Shown: in pieces, positions 13,265-22,149 of the stretch
Layout of the letters: each line of letters opens with the position of its first letter
How positions within the stretch are numbered: the first letter of the stretch is position 1
Source of the DNA: DASXTK01 sp036505485
GTDB lineage: Bacteria; Actinomycetota; Acidimicrobiia; Acidimicrobiales; VFJN01
Reading direction: 5' to 3'
Assembly: GCA_036505485.1 (NCBI GenBank)
Contig: DASXTK010000501.1
Location: 1-23,142, forward strand
DNA length: 23,142 nucleotides
Program-made: the position numbers and the translations under genes
The notes under the pieces: generated by a model
Seen by the model: the letters and a program-made list of their open reading frames with translations, nothing else
The model's database searches: none
What the model was told of the DNA's origin: nothing

Positions 13265-13843
13265 ATGACCCAGATGCTCACCATCCCGTTCCCGCGGGCC
13301 GGGGTTTGGACTCGTGAGGCCTATCACGCGCTTCCCGAGGATCTACCCGTCGACTTCGAGCTGGTTGACGGAAGCCTCGTCGTGAACGCCAAGCCCTCGA
13401 TTATGCACAACCAGATCGCTTTCAGGCTGGCGTCCATACTCGACTCCTCTCCGCCGCCTGAGTGGCAGATCGGGTTGGACGCGGACGTCCTGTTGAGCGA
13501 CGACGCAGATGAACCCACCGAGGTAGCCCCCGATCTCGTCGTCTGCTCGGCGACGCACAACCCGAAGACACGCCCGATCCCGGTGGCGCTGGTGAGCCTG
13601 GCCATCGAGATCGTCTCGCCAAGCAGCACGCGCAAAGATCGCCGCTTCTACCCCTTGCGATACGCCGAAGCTGGCATCCCGCACTACTGGCGGATCGAGA
13701 CCCCGATCACGAGCGACGCCCTGCGAATCCACACGTTCAGGCTGCAGGAGGGGGAATACATCCCGACCGGGGAGTTCACGGACGTGCTGGACGTCAGCGA
13801 GCCGTTTCCGATCGCTTTCGAGGTCGGTTCACTCCTCGATTAG
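13265..13843 (+). CDS. Uma2-family (DUF820) PD-(D/E)XK nuclease-fold protein
   Basis: A 192-aa protein of the Uma2/DUF820 family, a restriction-endonuclease-like fold abundant in cyanobacteria and some actinobacteria, with no settled biological role. The expected residues are E32 in FELVDGSLV, D90 in VAPDLVV and E115 in AIEIVSPSS, with the family stretch YAEAGIPHYWRIE at 133-145. The start could be the ATG at 13265 or an in-frame ATG at 13274; neither has a Shine-Dalgarno. The last 15 bases overlap the end of the convergent accDA gene. No toxin-antitoxin partner, transposase or restriction partner is adjacent. Bases around 13250-13310 look less GC-rich than the neighbours, and Uma2 genes are often mobile, so recent acquisition is possible. 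Confidence 0.85.
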   Translation: MTQMLTIPFPRAGVWTREAYHALPEDLPVDFELVDGSLVVNAKPSIMHNQIAFRLASILDSSPPPEWQIGLDADVLLSDDADEPTEVAPDLVVCSATHNPKTRPIPVALVSLAIEIVSPSSTRKDRRFYPLRYAEAGIPHYWRIETPITSDALRIHTFRLQEGEYIPTGEFTDVLDVSEPFPIAFEVGSLLD

Positions 13844-15199
13844 CCAGCGGGCGGTTGCGGTGTCGAGACGGCGGGTGCGGTCGCCGACCACCGCGATGTC
13901 GAGGGCCTTGGCCACGGCGAGGTCGAGGGCGTCCTGGCCGTCGGGGATCACCTCGTCGGCGATGCCCAGGTCGACCAGATCGGACGAGGTCAGCCGCAGC
14001 CGTTCAGCCACCTCCGGCGCCTTGGTCGGGTCACGTTCCAAGATGGCGGCGGCACCCTCGGGTCCGATGACCGAGAAGATGGCGTGCTCGCTGATCAGCA
14101 ACCGGTCGCCGCAGCACAACGCCAGCGCTCCCCCGCTGCCGCCCTCCCCCACGCACACCGACACGACCGGGGTCGGACATGACGCAAAGGCCGCGAACGT
14201 TCGGGCCAACTCGATCCCCACGCCGTCGAGCTCGGCCTCCGGTGAGGGATCGGCGCCGGGGGTGTCGACCAGCGTGACCACCGGCAGGCCGAGCCGACCG
14301 GCCAGGCCCACGGCCCGCTGGGCCAGCCGATAGCCACCGGGGACGGGGCGACCCTGGCCGTGGTACCGGTCGGTGGCGATGACGACACAACGGCGGCCGG
14401 CGATGGTGGCCAGACCGGCCCGTACGGTCGGATCGTCGCCCCGCAGCTCGCTCCACGACCGGCACAGCCGGGCGGCACGGTCGATGCCGCTGGGCCGTCC
14501 GATGGCCCGGGCCCGCAGCACCTCGCCCCAGGCTCCGCTCACTTCAAGGTCATTCATCACCGGCAGCGGCCGGGTGGGGAGTGGCCGCAGCATCCGGCCC
14601 AAGGCGACATCGATCCAGACCGCCTCGTCCCCCGGATCGACCAGTTCGTCGAGAAGTCCCTGGTCGTAGAGGGAGCGGGCGGTGTGGGACCCCGGCGGCA
14701 GGCGGGTGCCCAAGGTCCCCTCGGCCACCCGCGGTCCGGCGAACCCGATGGTGGCGCTGGGATGGGCGGCCCGCAGGTCGACCAGCGAGGCGTACGAGAC
14801 GAACACCCCGCCGGTGGTCGGCGATCCGTAGATCCCCAGGGACAACAGTCCGGCGTCGGCGTGGCGTTCGGCCGCGGCCGCGGTCCGGACCAGTTGGACC
14901 AACGCCACCATGCCCTCTTGCACCCGCGCCCCGCCGGTCCTGGTCGTGACCACCATGGGCAGGCGCAGGTCCCGGGCCCGGTCGTAGGCCCGCACCACCT
15001 TCTCCCCCGCGGCGGCGCCGAGCGTGCCCCCGTGGATCTCGAAGCGGCTGTCCACGAAGGCGTAGCCGTCCGTGCGTCCGGTGCGCACCGACTCGTCCGA
15101 TCCGGCCTCGGCCAGCCGCTGGGCATAGCCGGGGAACTCGAGCGGATCACCGGCGGTGAGGCCGGCGTCCCATTCTTCGACCACCGGATGGAACGGCAC
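13829..15199 (-). CDS. accD: Acetyl-CoA carboxylase carboxyltransferase, fused beta/alpha (AccDA)
   Basis: A 456-aa protein that combines both carboxyltransferase halves, which transfer a carboxyl group from biotin to an acyl-CoA in fatty-acid synthesis. The N-terminal half (about 40-210) is AccD-like: RFEIHGGTLGAAAGEKVVRA, TTRTGGARVQEGM (85-97), IYGSPTTGGVFVSYASLVD. The C-terminal half (about 255-435) is AccA-like: TLVDTPGADPSPEAELDGVG (309-328), VGEGGSGGALAL (350-361), IFSVIGPEGAAAILERD (374-390). The four-cysteine zinc finger of bacterial AccD is absent. The GTG start (15199) has no clear Shine-Dalgarno. Biotin carboxylase and biotin carrier genes are not in this window. The end overlaps the convergent Uma2 gene by 15 bp. 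Confidence 0.9.
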   Translation of the reverse strand: MPFHPVVEEWDAGLTAGDPLEFPGYAQRLAEAGSDESVRTGRTDGYAFVDSRFEIHGGTLGAAAGEKVVRAYDRARDLRLPMVVTTRTGGARVQEGMVALVQLVRTAAAAERHADAGLLSLGIYGSPTTGGVFVSYASLVDLRAAHPSATIGFAGPRVAEGTLGTRLPPGSHTARSLYDQGLLDELVDPGDEAVWIDVALGRMLRPLPTRPLPVMNDLEVSGAWGEVLRARAIGRPSGIDRAARLCRSWSELRGDDPTVRAGLATIAGRRCVVIATDRYHGQGRPVPGGYRLAQRAVGLAGRLGLPVVTLVDTPGADPSPEAELDGVGIELARTFAAFASCPTPVVSVCVGEGGSGGALALCCGDRLLISEHAIFSVIGPEGAAAILERDPTKAPEVAERLRLTSSDLVDLGIADEVIPDGQDALDLAVAKALDIAVVGDRTRRLDTATARWLIEE

Positions 15200-15270
15200 G
15201 GCCGCAGAGTCTCGCGTCGGGCACTGCGGTCACACCAAGATGGTCAAGAGTCACCAGGTGGCTGCGGTCG

Positions 15271-16359
15271 TCACCGGAGGCGGAGAGCCACCTCGTTGGC
15301 CAGAAGGCGCCCCCGGACCGTCAGGACCGTTCGGTCGCCGGCGAGCCGGAACAGCCCCTCCAGCGCCGGATCCTCGAGCGGAAGGGCGCCGAGGGGAACG
15401 CCATCTCGTGTGCGCAGCGCGAGTTGCAGCGCCTCCAGCCGCCGATCGGCCGGCTCGAGCTGCTCGCCCGCGGCCACGGGAGAGATCCCGGTCTCGATGG
15501 CCTCGATGTACCGCTCGGGGGTGCGGATGTTCCAGAACCGGCGCCCGGCCCGGTGGGAATGACCGGCACAGCCGATGGCCTGGTACTCGCCCATGGACCA
15601 GTAGAGGTGGTTGTGGCGGCACTCGTGGCCGGGACGGGCCCAGTTCGAGATCTCGTACCAGCCCAACCCGGCCGCTTCGAGGATCTCGCAGGTCAACAGA
15701 TACTTGTCGGCCTGGTCGTCGTCGTCAGGATGCCGGAGCACATCGTCGGCCAGCGGAGTCCCGGCCTCCACGGTGAGCGCGTACGCGCTGATGTGCGGCG
15801 GCTCCAGGCTCAACGCCTCCTCCAGCGTGTGGCGCCAGTCAGCGACGGACTCCCCCGCTCCGCCGTAGATCAGGTCCAGGTTGAACGTGGAGAACCCCGC
15901 GGCCTTGACCAGTTCGACGGCCCGACGCACGTTGGCCGGATCGTGGGTCCGCCCCAACGCCGCGAGGACGTGGGCGGACATCGACTGGACCCCAAGGCTG
16001 ATCCGATTCACTCCGGCCGCGACGTACGCCGCGAGGAGGTCCTCGGTCACCGTGTCCGGGTTGGCCTCGACGGTGACCTCACTATCCGTGGCCCGGGGCA
16101 CGGCGGCGAGCAGCGCGCCCAACGCCCGCGGGTCGACCAGGGACGGCGTACCGCCCCCGACGAAGATGCTGGTGGCCTCCGGCATCCCCTCGACCAGCAA
16201 CCGATCGAGGTCCCGACGACAGGCGTCGAGGTAGGACCGCTGGAGGTGATGCCGGTCGGTCCATGTGGCGAAGGCGCAGTAGTCGCAGCGCGCCGCGCAG
16301 AACGGCACGTGGACGTAGACGCCGAAGGGCGCTCCCGATCCCGTAGATCCAGTGGTCAG
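15271..16359 (-). CDS. hemW: HemW-like radical SAM protein (CTG start proposed)
   Basis: A radical SAM protein of the HemW/HemN-like family, which binds heme and is related to coproporphyrinogen III dehydrogenase. The cluster motif is CAARCDYC (CxxxCxxC), followed by IFVGGGTPS, VEANPDT and NRISLGVQS. The HemW-type block HNHLYWSMGEYQAIGCAGHS is present, so it is HemW rather than HemN. Family members begin with a strand like FGVYVHVPFC, which is encoded here from about 16329. No ATG, GTG or TTG lies in frame between the nearest upstream in-frame stop (16410-16408) and the GTG at 16308, which falls inside that strand. A CTG at 16359-16357 has GGAGG seven bases upstream, giving 362 aa. It follows the bldD-like gene by 22 nt, probably in one transcript. 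Confidence 0.85.
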   Translation of the reverse strand: MTTGSTGSGAPFGVYVHVPFCAARCDYCAFATWTDRHHLQRSYLDACRRDLDRLLVEGMPEATSIFVGGGTPSLVDPRALGALLAAVPRATDSEVTVEANPDTVTEDLLAAYVAAGVNRISLGVQSMSAHVLAALGRTHDPANVRRAVELVKAAGFSTFNLDLIYGGAGESVADWRHTLEEALSLEPPHISAYALTVEAGTPLADDVLRHPDDDDQADKYLLTCEILEAAGLGWYEISNWARPGHECRHNHLYWSMGEYQAIGCAGHSHRAGRRFWNIRTPERYIEAIETGISPVAAGEQLEPADRRLEALQLALRTRDGVPLGALPLEDPALEGLFRLAGDRTVLTVRGRLLANEVALRLR

Positions 16360-16381
16360 GATGCGCCCTCCGGCAACAGCA

Positions 16382-16924
16382 TCAACGAACCAGGCTGAGA
16401 CCCAGGCTGTTCAGCCGGGCCGGTACCTGGTCGGGATGACAATCCAAGATGCACGCGATGGCACGCAGGTCGTCTCGCCGGATCGTGAGCACCCGGCCGT
16501 TGTAGTCACCCCGTTGCACCTGGATCATCCGCAGATAGCGGGCGATCATCTCGCCTTCCTGCCCCCGTACGTGCTCGACCGCGGTCAAATCGATGGTGAC
16601 CGGTCGGTCGTCGCGTCGGGCAGCACGGGCTCGCTCGGTGAGATCGACCACCTGCTCGTCGGGTCGACGCACGAGGTCGTCGTCGGCCGGCAGCATCTGG
16701 TCGACAGGCACCTGGTAGAAGCGGGCCAAGCGTTGCAAACGCGGCACCGAGATCGCTCGCTCGCCTCGCTCGTACGCCCCCAACACGGATGCCTTGAACT
16801 CGTGATCGGAGGCGGCTTCCACCTCCTGGAGCGACAAGTGTTTCTGGCGGCGGATCGCACGAAGCCGGGCTCCTACACGCACGGCGTAGCCGATTTCGCG
16901 CTCGCTCTCGAGGTCGCTGTCCAT
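16382..16924 (-). CDS. bldD: BldD-like transcription regulator with c-di-GMP signature
   Basis: A 180-aa protein with an N-terminal XRE-type helix-turn-helix (about 12-80: ARLRAIRRQKHLSLQEVE, VLGAYERGERAISVPRLQRL) and a C-terminal domain like that of Streptomyces BldD. BldD is a master regulator that dimerises on tetrameric c-di-GMP through an RxD-x8-RxxD motif. Here RGD (138-140), eight residues YNGRVLTI and RRDD (149-152) satisfy it exactly. The ATG at 16924 is chosen because AAGGAGG lies six bases upstream; the frame is open to 16963. It has its own promoter (TTGTTC, 17 bp, TAGAGT) and a hairpin in the leader. The middle linker (about 85-110) is charged and differs from BldD. A c-di-GMP response is inferred from the motif. 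Confidence 0.85.
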   Translation of the reverse strand: MDSDLESEREIGYAVRVGARLRAIRRQKHLSLQEVEAASDHEFKASVLGAYERGERAISVPRLQRLARFYQVPVDQMLPADDDLVRRPDEQVVDLTERARAARRDDRPVTIDLTAVEHVRGQEGEMIARYLRMIQVQRGDYNGRVLTIRRDDLRAIACILDCHPDQVPARLNSLGLSLVR

Positions 16925-16937
16925 CCTGATCCTCCTT

Positions 16938-16961
16938 GGCCGCCTGCGGCGGTCGGCGGCC
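16938..16961 (-). promoter_or_regulatory. Leader hairpin abutting the bldD ribosome binding site
   Basis: GGCCGCC (16961-16955) and GGCGGCC (16944-16938) form a 7-bp GC-only stem with a 10-base loop in the predicted bldD leader. The AAGGAGG Shine-Dalgarno (16937-16931) begins at the very next base, so the structure could affect ribosome access. A tandem repeat of CGCGTTT lies upstream in the same leader (about 16995-16979). Confidence 0.45.
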
Positions 16962-17007
16962 ATGCCCGCCCACCAGGAAACGCGAAACGCGCGGTGGGAC
17001 TTTGCCT

Positions 17008-17036
17008 ACTCTACGCACCGGAGACACGACGAACAA
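17008..17036 (-). promoter_or_regulatory. Promoter of the bldD-like gene
   Basis: The -35 TTGTTC (17036-17031) and the -10 TAGAGT (17013-17008) lie on the minus strand with 17 bases between them. This predicts a transcript with a leader of about 75 nt. The -35 is directly adjacent to the rsmE stop codon. The -10 is identical to that of hrcA. Confidence 0.55.
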
Positions 17037-17753
17037 TCACGGCCCGTGCGGGTCTCCTACCTGGGGTGGAAATAAGGGATCTACCAGCCCGCTACGCAAA
17101 GCACCCAGCAATGCGCCAGCTGTGAGTGCTGCGGTCTCAGCCCGTAGGACGTGTTCACCGAGCCGCACCACTGGCAACGCAACATTACGCTCAGAATGCG
17201 ACCAGCCGCCTTCGGGACCGACCAACACTGTCGGTGTTGACAATCTCAGCGGAGTCCCAGACGGATCGGCCAGCGCCGCCCCCGGCAGCGCGGCCACGGC
17301 GGCGAAGTCGGCGACCGGTGCCACGACAGGAAGCCAGGTCCGCCGGGATTGCATCGCCGCTTCCCGAGCGATGGTGGCCAACCGCCGCACGTTGCGCTCG
17401 GACTTGGCCTCGTCCCAGCGCACCACCGAGCGTGCGGCCACGAACGGGACGATGCGGTCCACGCCCAACTCGGTCAGCTTCTGCACCACCAGCTCGGGGC
17501 GCTCACCCTTCACCAGGGCGAAAGCCACCGTCAGGGTGGGTTCGGGTCGGGGATCGGCAACCGGGTCGCCGATCGGCTCCAGCTCGACACCCGCGGTCAG
17601 CCTACAGGGACGCCACCGTCCGTGACCATCGGCCACAGTGACCTCGTCGCCGGGCGCCAGACGCAGCACCCGCGACAGGTGGCGGTGGTCGTCCTCGGAC
17701 AGGCTCGGCGCCGCCAGGTCGTCGACGAAGACGTGGGCCTTGGCGCTCAGCAC
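17037..17753 (-). CDS. rsmE: 16S rRNA m3U1498 methyltransferase RsmE
   Basis: A 238-aa SPOUT-family methyltransferase that methylates U1498 of 16S rRNA (E. coli numbering) using S-adenosylmethionine. An N-terminal PUA-like domain (about 1-70, HLSRVLRLAPGDEVTVADG) precedes the knotted SPOUT domain (about 72-235). The domain includes LVQKLTELGVDRIVPFVAARS-type sequence near 89-109, RRLATIAREAAMQSRR, VLVGPEGGWSHSE (the SAM-binding loop) and HVLRAETAALTAG (the knot end). The start is the GTG at 17753, 15 nt after the dnaJ stop, with no strong Shine-Dalgarno. It continues the hrcA-dnaJ-rsmE array common to actinobacteria. Confidence 0.93.
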   Translation of the reverse strand: MLSAKAHVFVDDLAAPSLSEDDHRHLSRVLRLAPGDEVTVADGHGRWRPCRLTAGVELEPIGDPVADPRPEPTLTVAFALVKGERPELVVQKLTELGVDRIVPFVAARSVVRWDEAKSERNVRRLATIAREAAMQSRRTWLPVVAPVADFAAVAALPGAALADPSGTPLRLSTPTVLVGPEGGWSHSERNVALPVVRLGEHVLRAETAALTAGALLGALRSGLVDPLFPPQVGDPHGP

Positions 17754-17768
17754 AGGCGCACTGACGGG

Positions 17769-18884
17769 CTACTTGAACGCCGAGCGCAGTTTCGACATCA
17801 GCCCGCTCGGGGGTGGCGCAACCTCGTCGCCCCGCAGCTCGGCCAGCCGGCGCACGACGTCCTCTTCGTCCTCGCTGAGCTCGGTGGGCACATCGACCAC
17901 CACCGTGACCAACAGATCGCCGCGGGCCCGCCGGTCGAGGTGGGGCACGCCCTTGCCCCGCAGCCGGAACACCGTCCCGGAGGCGGTGCCCCGCGGGATC
18001 TCCAGCTCCTCGGAGCCGTCGAGGGTGGCGTAGTCGACGGTGCTACCCAGCACCGCCTGGGTGTACGGCACCCGCAGCTCGGAGACCAGGTTGACGCCAT
18101 CGCGCTGGATGGAGGCATGCGGCCGCACCCGCAGGTGCACGTACAGGTCTCCAGGGGATCCACCTCGTGGGCCGACGGCACCGCGGCCTGAGAGCCGCAG
18201 CGTGGAGCCGGTGTCCACCCCCGCGGGGATGTCCACGGTGTAGGTGCGCTCCTCGATGCGCCGGCCCTCGCCACGGCAGTCGACGCAGGGGCTGGCGATG
18301 ACCTCGCCGCTGCCGCCACAGCGGGGACAGGGCGACGTGGTGACCATCTGGCCGATGAAAGACTGCCGGACCCTCTGCACCTGGCCGGTGCCCCGGCATT
18401 CGACGCACGTGACCGCCTTGGTCCCCTCAGCCGCCCCGGTGGCGTCGCAGGTGGCGCAGGCCACTGCGGTCTTCACGGCGACGCTGTGCTGGCACCCGAA
18501 GACGGCCTCCTCGAACTCGAGGTCGACGACCTCCTCCAGGTCCGCACCCCGCGGCGGGCCCGACGGCCCCCGGCCCCGCCCACCGAAGGGGCTGCCGCCG
18601 AAGAACGCCTCGAAGATGTCGTTGATGTTCCCGGCCATGAACGGGTCGCCCATGCCGCCGCCGTTCACCGCCTCGGGACCGTAGGTGTCGTAGCGCCGGC
18701 GCTTCTCGGGATCCGACAGGACCTCGTAGGCCAGCGTCACCTCCTTGAACCGAGCCTCGGCCTGGGGATCGTCGGGCCGGGTGTCGGGATGCAGCTCGCG
18801 CGCCAGCCGGCGGTACGCCCGCTTGAGCTCTTCCGCGCTGGCATTGCGGCTCACACCGAGCAGCTCGTAGTAGTCCGTGGACAC
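17769..18884 (-). CDS. dnaJ: Chaperone DnaJ
   Basis: A 371-aa type I Hsp40 co-chaperone that stimulates DnaK ATPase. The J domain (1-70) has the HPD motif in ARELHPDTRPD. A Gly/Phe-rich region (about 74-105) follows, including FEAFFGGSPFGGRGRG. Four zinc-finger repeats (CATCDATG, CVECRGTG, CPRCGGSG, CVDCRGEG) come next, then the C-terminal substrate-binding domain with GDLYVHLRVRPH and RGDLLVTVVVDVP. The GTG start at 18884 is fixed by the conserved N-terminus STDYYELLGVS; the Shine-Dalgarno is weak (AGGG about 12 nt upstream). It lies downstream of hrcA (22-nt gap), so it should share the HrcA-controlled heat-shock transcript. It probably corresponds to the second actinobacterial DnaJ (DnaJ2), as dnaK and grpE are not adjacent. 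Confidence 0.95.
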   Translation of the reverse strand: MSTDYYELLGVSRNASAEELKRAYRRLARELHPDTRPDDPQAEARFKEVTLAYEVLSDPEKRRRYDTYGPEAVNGGGMGDPFMAGNINDIFEAFFGGSPFGGRGRGPSGPPRGADLEEVVDLEFEEAVFGCQHSVAVKTAVACATCDATGAAEGTKAVTCVECRGTGQVQRVRQSFIGQMVTTSPCPRCGGSGEVIASPCVDCRGEGRRIEERTYTVDIPAGVDTGSTLRLSGRGAVGPRGGSPGDLYVHLRVRPHASIQRDGVNLVSELRVPYTQAVLGSTVDYATLDGSEELEIPRGTASGTVFRLRGKGVPHLDRRARGDLLVTVVVDVPTELSEDEEDVVRRLAELRGDEVAPPPSGLMSKLRSAFK

Positions 18885-18906
18885 CTGGTGTTCTTGCCCT
18901 CTCGTT

Positions 18907-19911
18907 TCAGTCGCCGTCGGCCATGCGGTCGGAGAGCCGGTCGCTCACGACCGCCACCGCCGCCAGTGCCTGCGGGTAGTTCATTCGCGTTGGGCCGAGG
19001 ACCCCGATGGTTCCCAGGCGCTCGCCTTCGATCTCATAGGTTGCGACAACCAGAGCACAATCGGCCAGAGGGGCAACACCGGTTTCTGAACCGATGGCCA
19101 CCTGTAGGCCGCGATCGAGCACGTCACGCACCAGGGTGACCACGACGAGCTGCTGCTCCAGGATTCCCAGCACCGCCCGCACGGTCTCGATGGCGTCGAA
19201 GGCCTCGGCGAGCCGGGCGGTTCCGCCCACGTAGACCTGCTCGACATCGATCCGCGGGGGCTCGGACATGACGGCGATGGCTCGGTGCATCACCAGATCG
19301 GTTTCCTCGTCGCCGGTTCCCGGGACCATCGGGATCCGGGTGCGGGGCGCCCCGGCCAAGTGGGCGGAGAGGTGGGCGGTCGCTGCCCCGAGACGCTCGT
19401 CACCGACTTCCTCGGGGGGATGGATGGCGTGCTTCTCCACCGTGCCGTCGCTGAGCACCAGCACCACCAGCGCCGCCGTGGCGCTGAGGCCGACCAGCTG
19501 CACCGATCGGATGGTGGTCTGGGCTGCGGTCGGAGAGACGACCACACTGGTCAACGCGGTGAGGTTGGAGAGCAGCCGACTGGTCTCGGCCAACATCTCC
19601 TCGACCTCGCCGTGGGCCCGGTCGAAGAACGCCCGCACCTGTTCGGCGGAACGGCCAGGCAGTCGGATCGGGCTGCGCAGATGGTCCACGAAGAAGCGAT
19701 AGCCCTTCTCGGTGGGGACTCGTCCGGCTGAGGTGTGCGGCTGGAGCAGATAGCCGTCGGCTTCGAGCTGAGCCATCTCGTGGCGGATGGTGGCTGATGA
19801 CACATCGACCCCGCGCGCCGACGCGACGTGACTCGAGCCCACCGGTTGGGCGGTCTCGATGTACTCCTCCACAACGGCCCGGAGGATCGCAGCCTTGCGT
19901 TCATCCAGCAT
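18907..19911 (-). CDS. hrcA: Heat-inducible transcription repressor HrcA
   Basis: A 334-aa repressor of class I heat-shock genes that binds CIRCE operators. The N-terminal winged helix (about 1-75) reads MLDERKAAILRAVVEEYIET, AQPVGSSHVAS and SSATIRHEMAQLEADGYLLQ, with PHTSAGRVPTEKGYRFFVD as the conserved junction. The C-terminal effector domain includes IGVLGPTRMNYPQALAAV. ATG at 19911 is chosen from the family N-terminus; an in-frame GTG at 19923 falls on the predicted -10 box and cannot be transcribed from that promoter. A CIRCE-like operator ends at the base just before the ATG, implying autoregulation of hrcA and the dnaJ-rsmE genes that follow. Confidence 0.95.
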   Translation of the reverse strand: MLDERKAAILRAVVEEYIETAQPVGSSHVASARGVDVSSATIRHEMAQLEADGYLLQPHTSAGRVPTEKGYRFFVDHLRSPIRLPGRSAEQVRAFFDRAHGEVEEMLAETSRLLSNLTALTSVVVSPTAAQTTIRSVQLVGLSATAALVVLVLSDGTVEKHAIHPPEEVGDERLGAATAHLSAHLAGAPRTRIPMVPGTGDEETDLVMHRAIAVMSEPPRIDVEQVYVGGTARLAEAFDAIETVRAVLGILEQQLVVVTLVRDVLDRGLQVAIGSETGVAPLADCALVVATYEIEGERLGTIGVLGPTRMNYPQALAAVAVVSDRLSDRMADGD

Positions 19912-19938
19912 CTGGCACTCCACTCTACCGACTGCCAG
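19912..19938 (-). promoter_or_regulatory. CIRCE-like operator overlapping the hrcA -10 box
   Basis: On the plus strand, CTGGCACTC (19912-19920), a nine-base spacer, then GACTGCCAG (19930-19938). The arms are inverted repeats with one mismatch in nine. The classical CIRCE is TTAGCACTC-N9-GAGTGCTAA; arm length, spacer length and the GCACTC/GAGTGC core all fit. The spacer contains, on the minus strand, TAGAGT (19927-19922), a TANNNT -10, so repressor binding would cover the promoter core. The hrcA ATG begins at the next base, 19911. Confidence 0.8.
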
Positions 19939-19966
19939 TTACCAGGAACCGGTCCCCCACCAGCGC

Positions 19967-21751
<1,785 letters not shown>

Positions 21752-21785
21752 AGGCGGGCTGATCCAGGCTAATGGTGGTCCACGT

Positions 21786-21815
21786 GTGACACGGTGCGCG
21801 GTCCGCCGCTACCCT
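21786..21815 (+). promoter_or_regulatory. Promoter of rpsT
   Basis: The -35 GTGACA (21786-21791; 5 of 6 to TTGACA) and the -10 TACCCT (21810-21815) have an 18-base spacer, predicting a leader of about 30 nt. The divergent lepA -10 candidate TAGCCT lies at 21771-21766 on the other strand, so both promoters share the 102-nt intergenic region. Confidence 0.5.
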
Positions 21816-21853
21816 GGCTCGACTCGATCGCGTCGTAGGAGCATGTCTTTCCC

Positions 21854-22117
21854 GTGGCCAACATCAAGAGCCAGATCAAGCGCAACCACCAGAACGAAGT
21901 GCGCCACGAACGCAACAAGGCCGTCCGTTCGGAGCTGAAGACCCGGGCTCGCACCGCGGTCAAGGCGGCCGAGGCTGGCGCCGACGACACGGCGGCCAAA
22001 GTGACCGCCGCGGTCAAGCGTCTCGACATGGCCGCGGCCAAGGGCGTGATCCACAAGAACCAGGCCGCCCGGCGCAAGTCCCGGCTGATGGCCAAGGTGG
22101 CCAAGGCCGAAGGCTGA
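21854..22117 (+). CDS. rpsT: 30S ribosomal protein S20
   Basis: An 87-aa basic helical protein that binds 16S rRNA early in 30S assembly. The N-terminus MANIKSQIKRNHQNEVRHER and the tail GVIHKNQAARRKSRLMAKV are characteristic of S20. It starts with GTG at 21854. The nearest Shine-Dalgarno-like AGGAG (21837-21841) is 12 bases away, longer than usual. An ATG at 21843 is out of frame. It is encoded opposite to its neighbours lepA and holA, the same arrangement seen in other actinobacteria. A hairpin follows the stop. Confidence 0.97.
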   Translation: MANIKSQIKRNHQNEVRHERNKAVRSELKTRARTAVKAAEAGADDTAAKVTAAVKRLDMAAAKGVIHKNQAARRKSRLMAKVAKAEG

Positions 22118-22121
22118 TCGC

Positions 22122-22141
22122 CCGGTTCCGGCCCGAACCGG
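22122..22141. terminator. Hairpin between convergent rpsT and holA
   Basis: A perfect 7-bp stem CCGGTTC/GAACCGG with a six-base loop, five bases after the rpsT stop and eight bases before the holA stop on the other strand. It has no U-tract but is placed to serve both genes. Confidence 0.6.
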
Positions 22142-22149
22142 CCGGAGCC

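Noticed and set aside
19912..19923. GTG at 19923 as the hrcA start
   Set aside because: It overlaps the predicted -10 box and the family N-terminus begins at the ATG at 19911.
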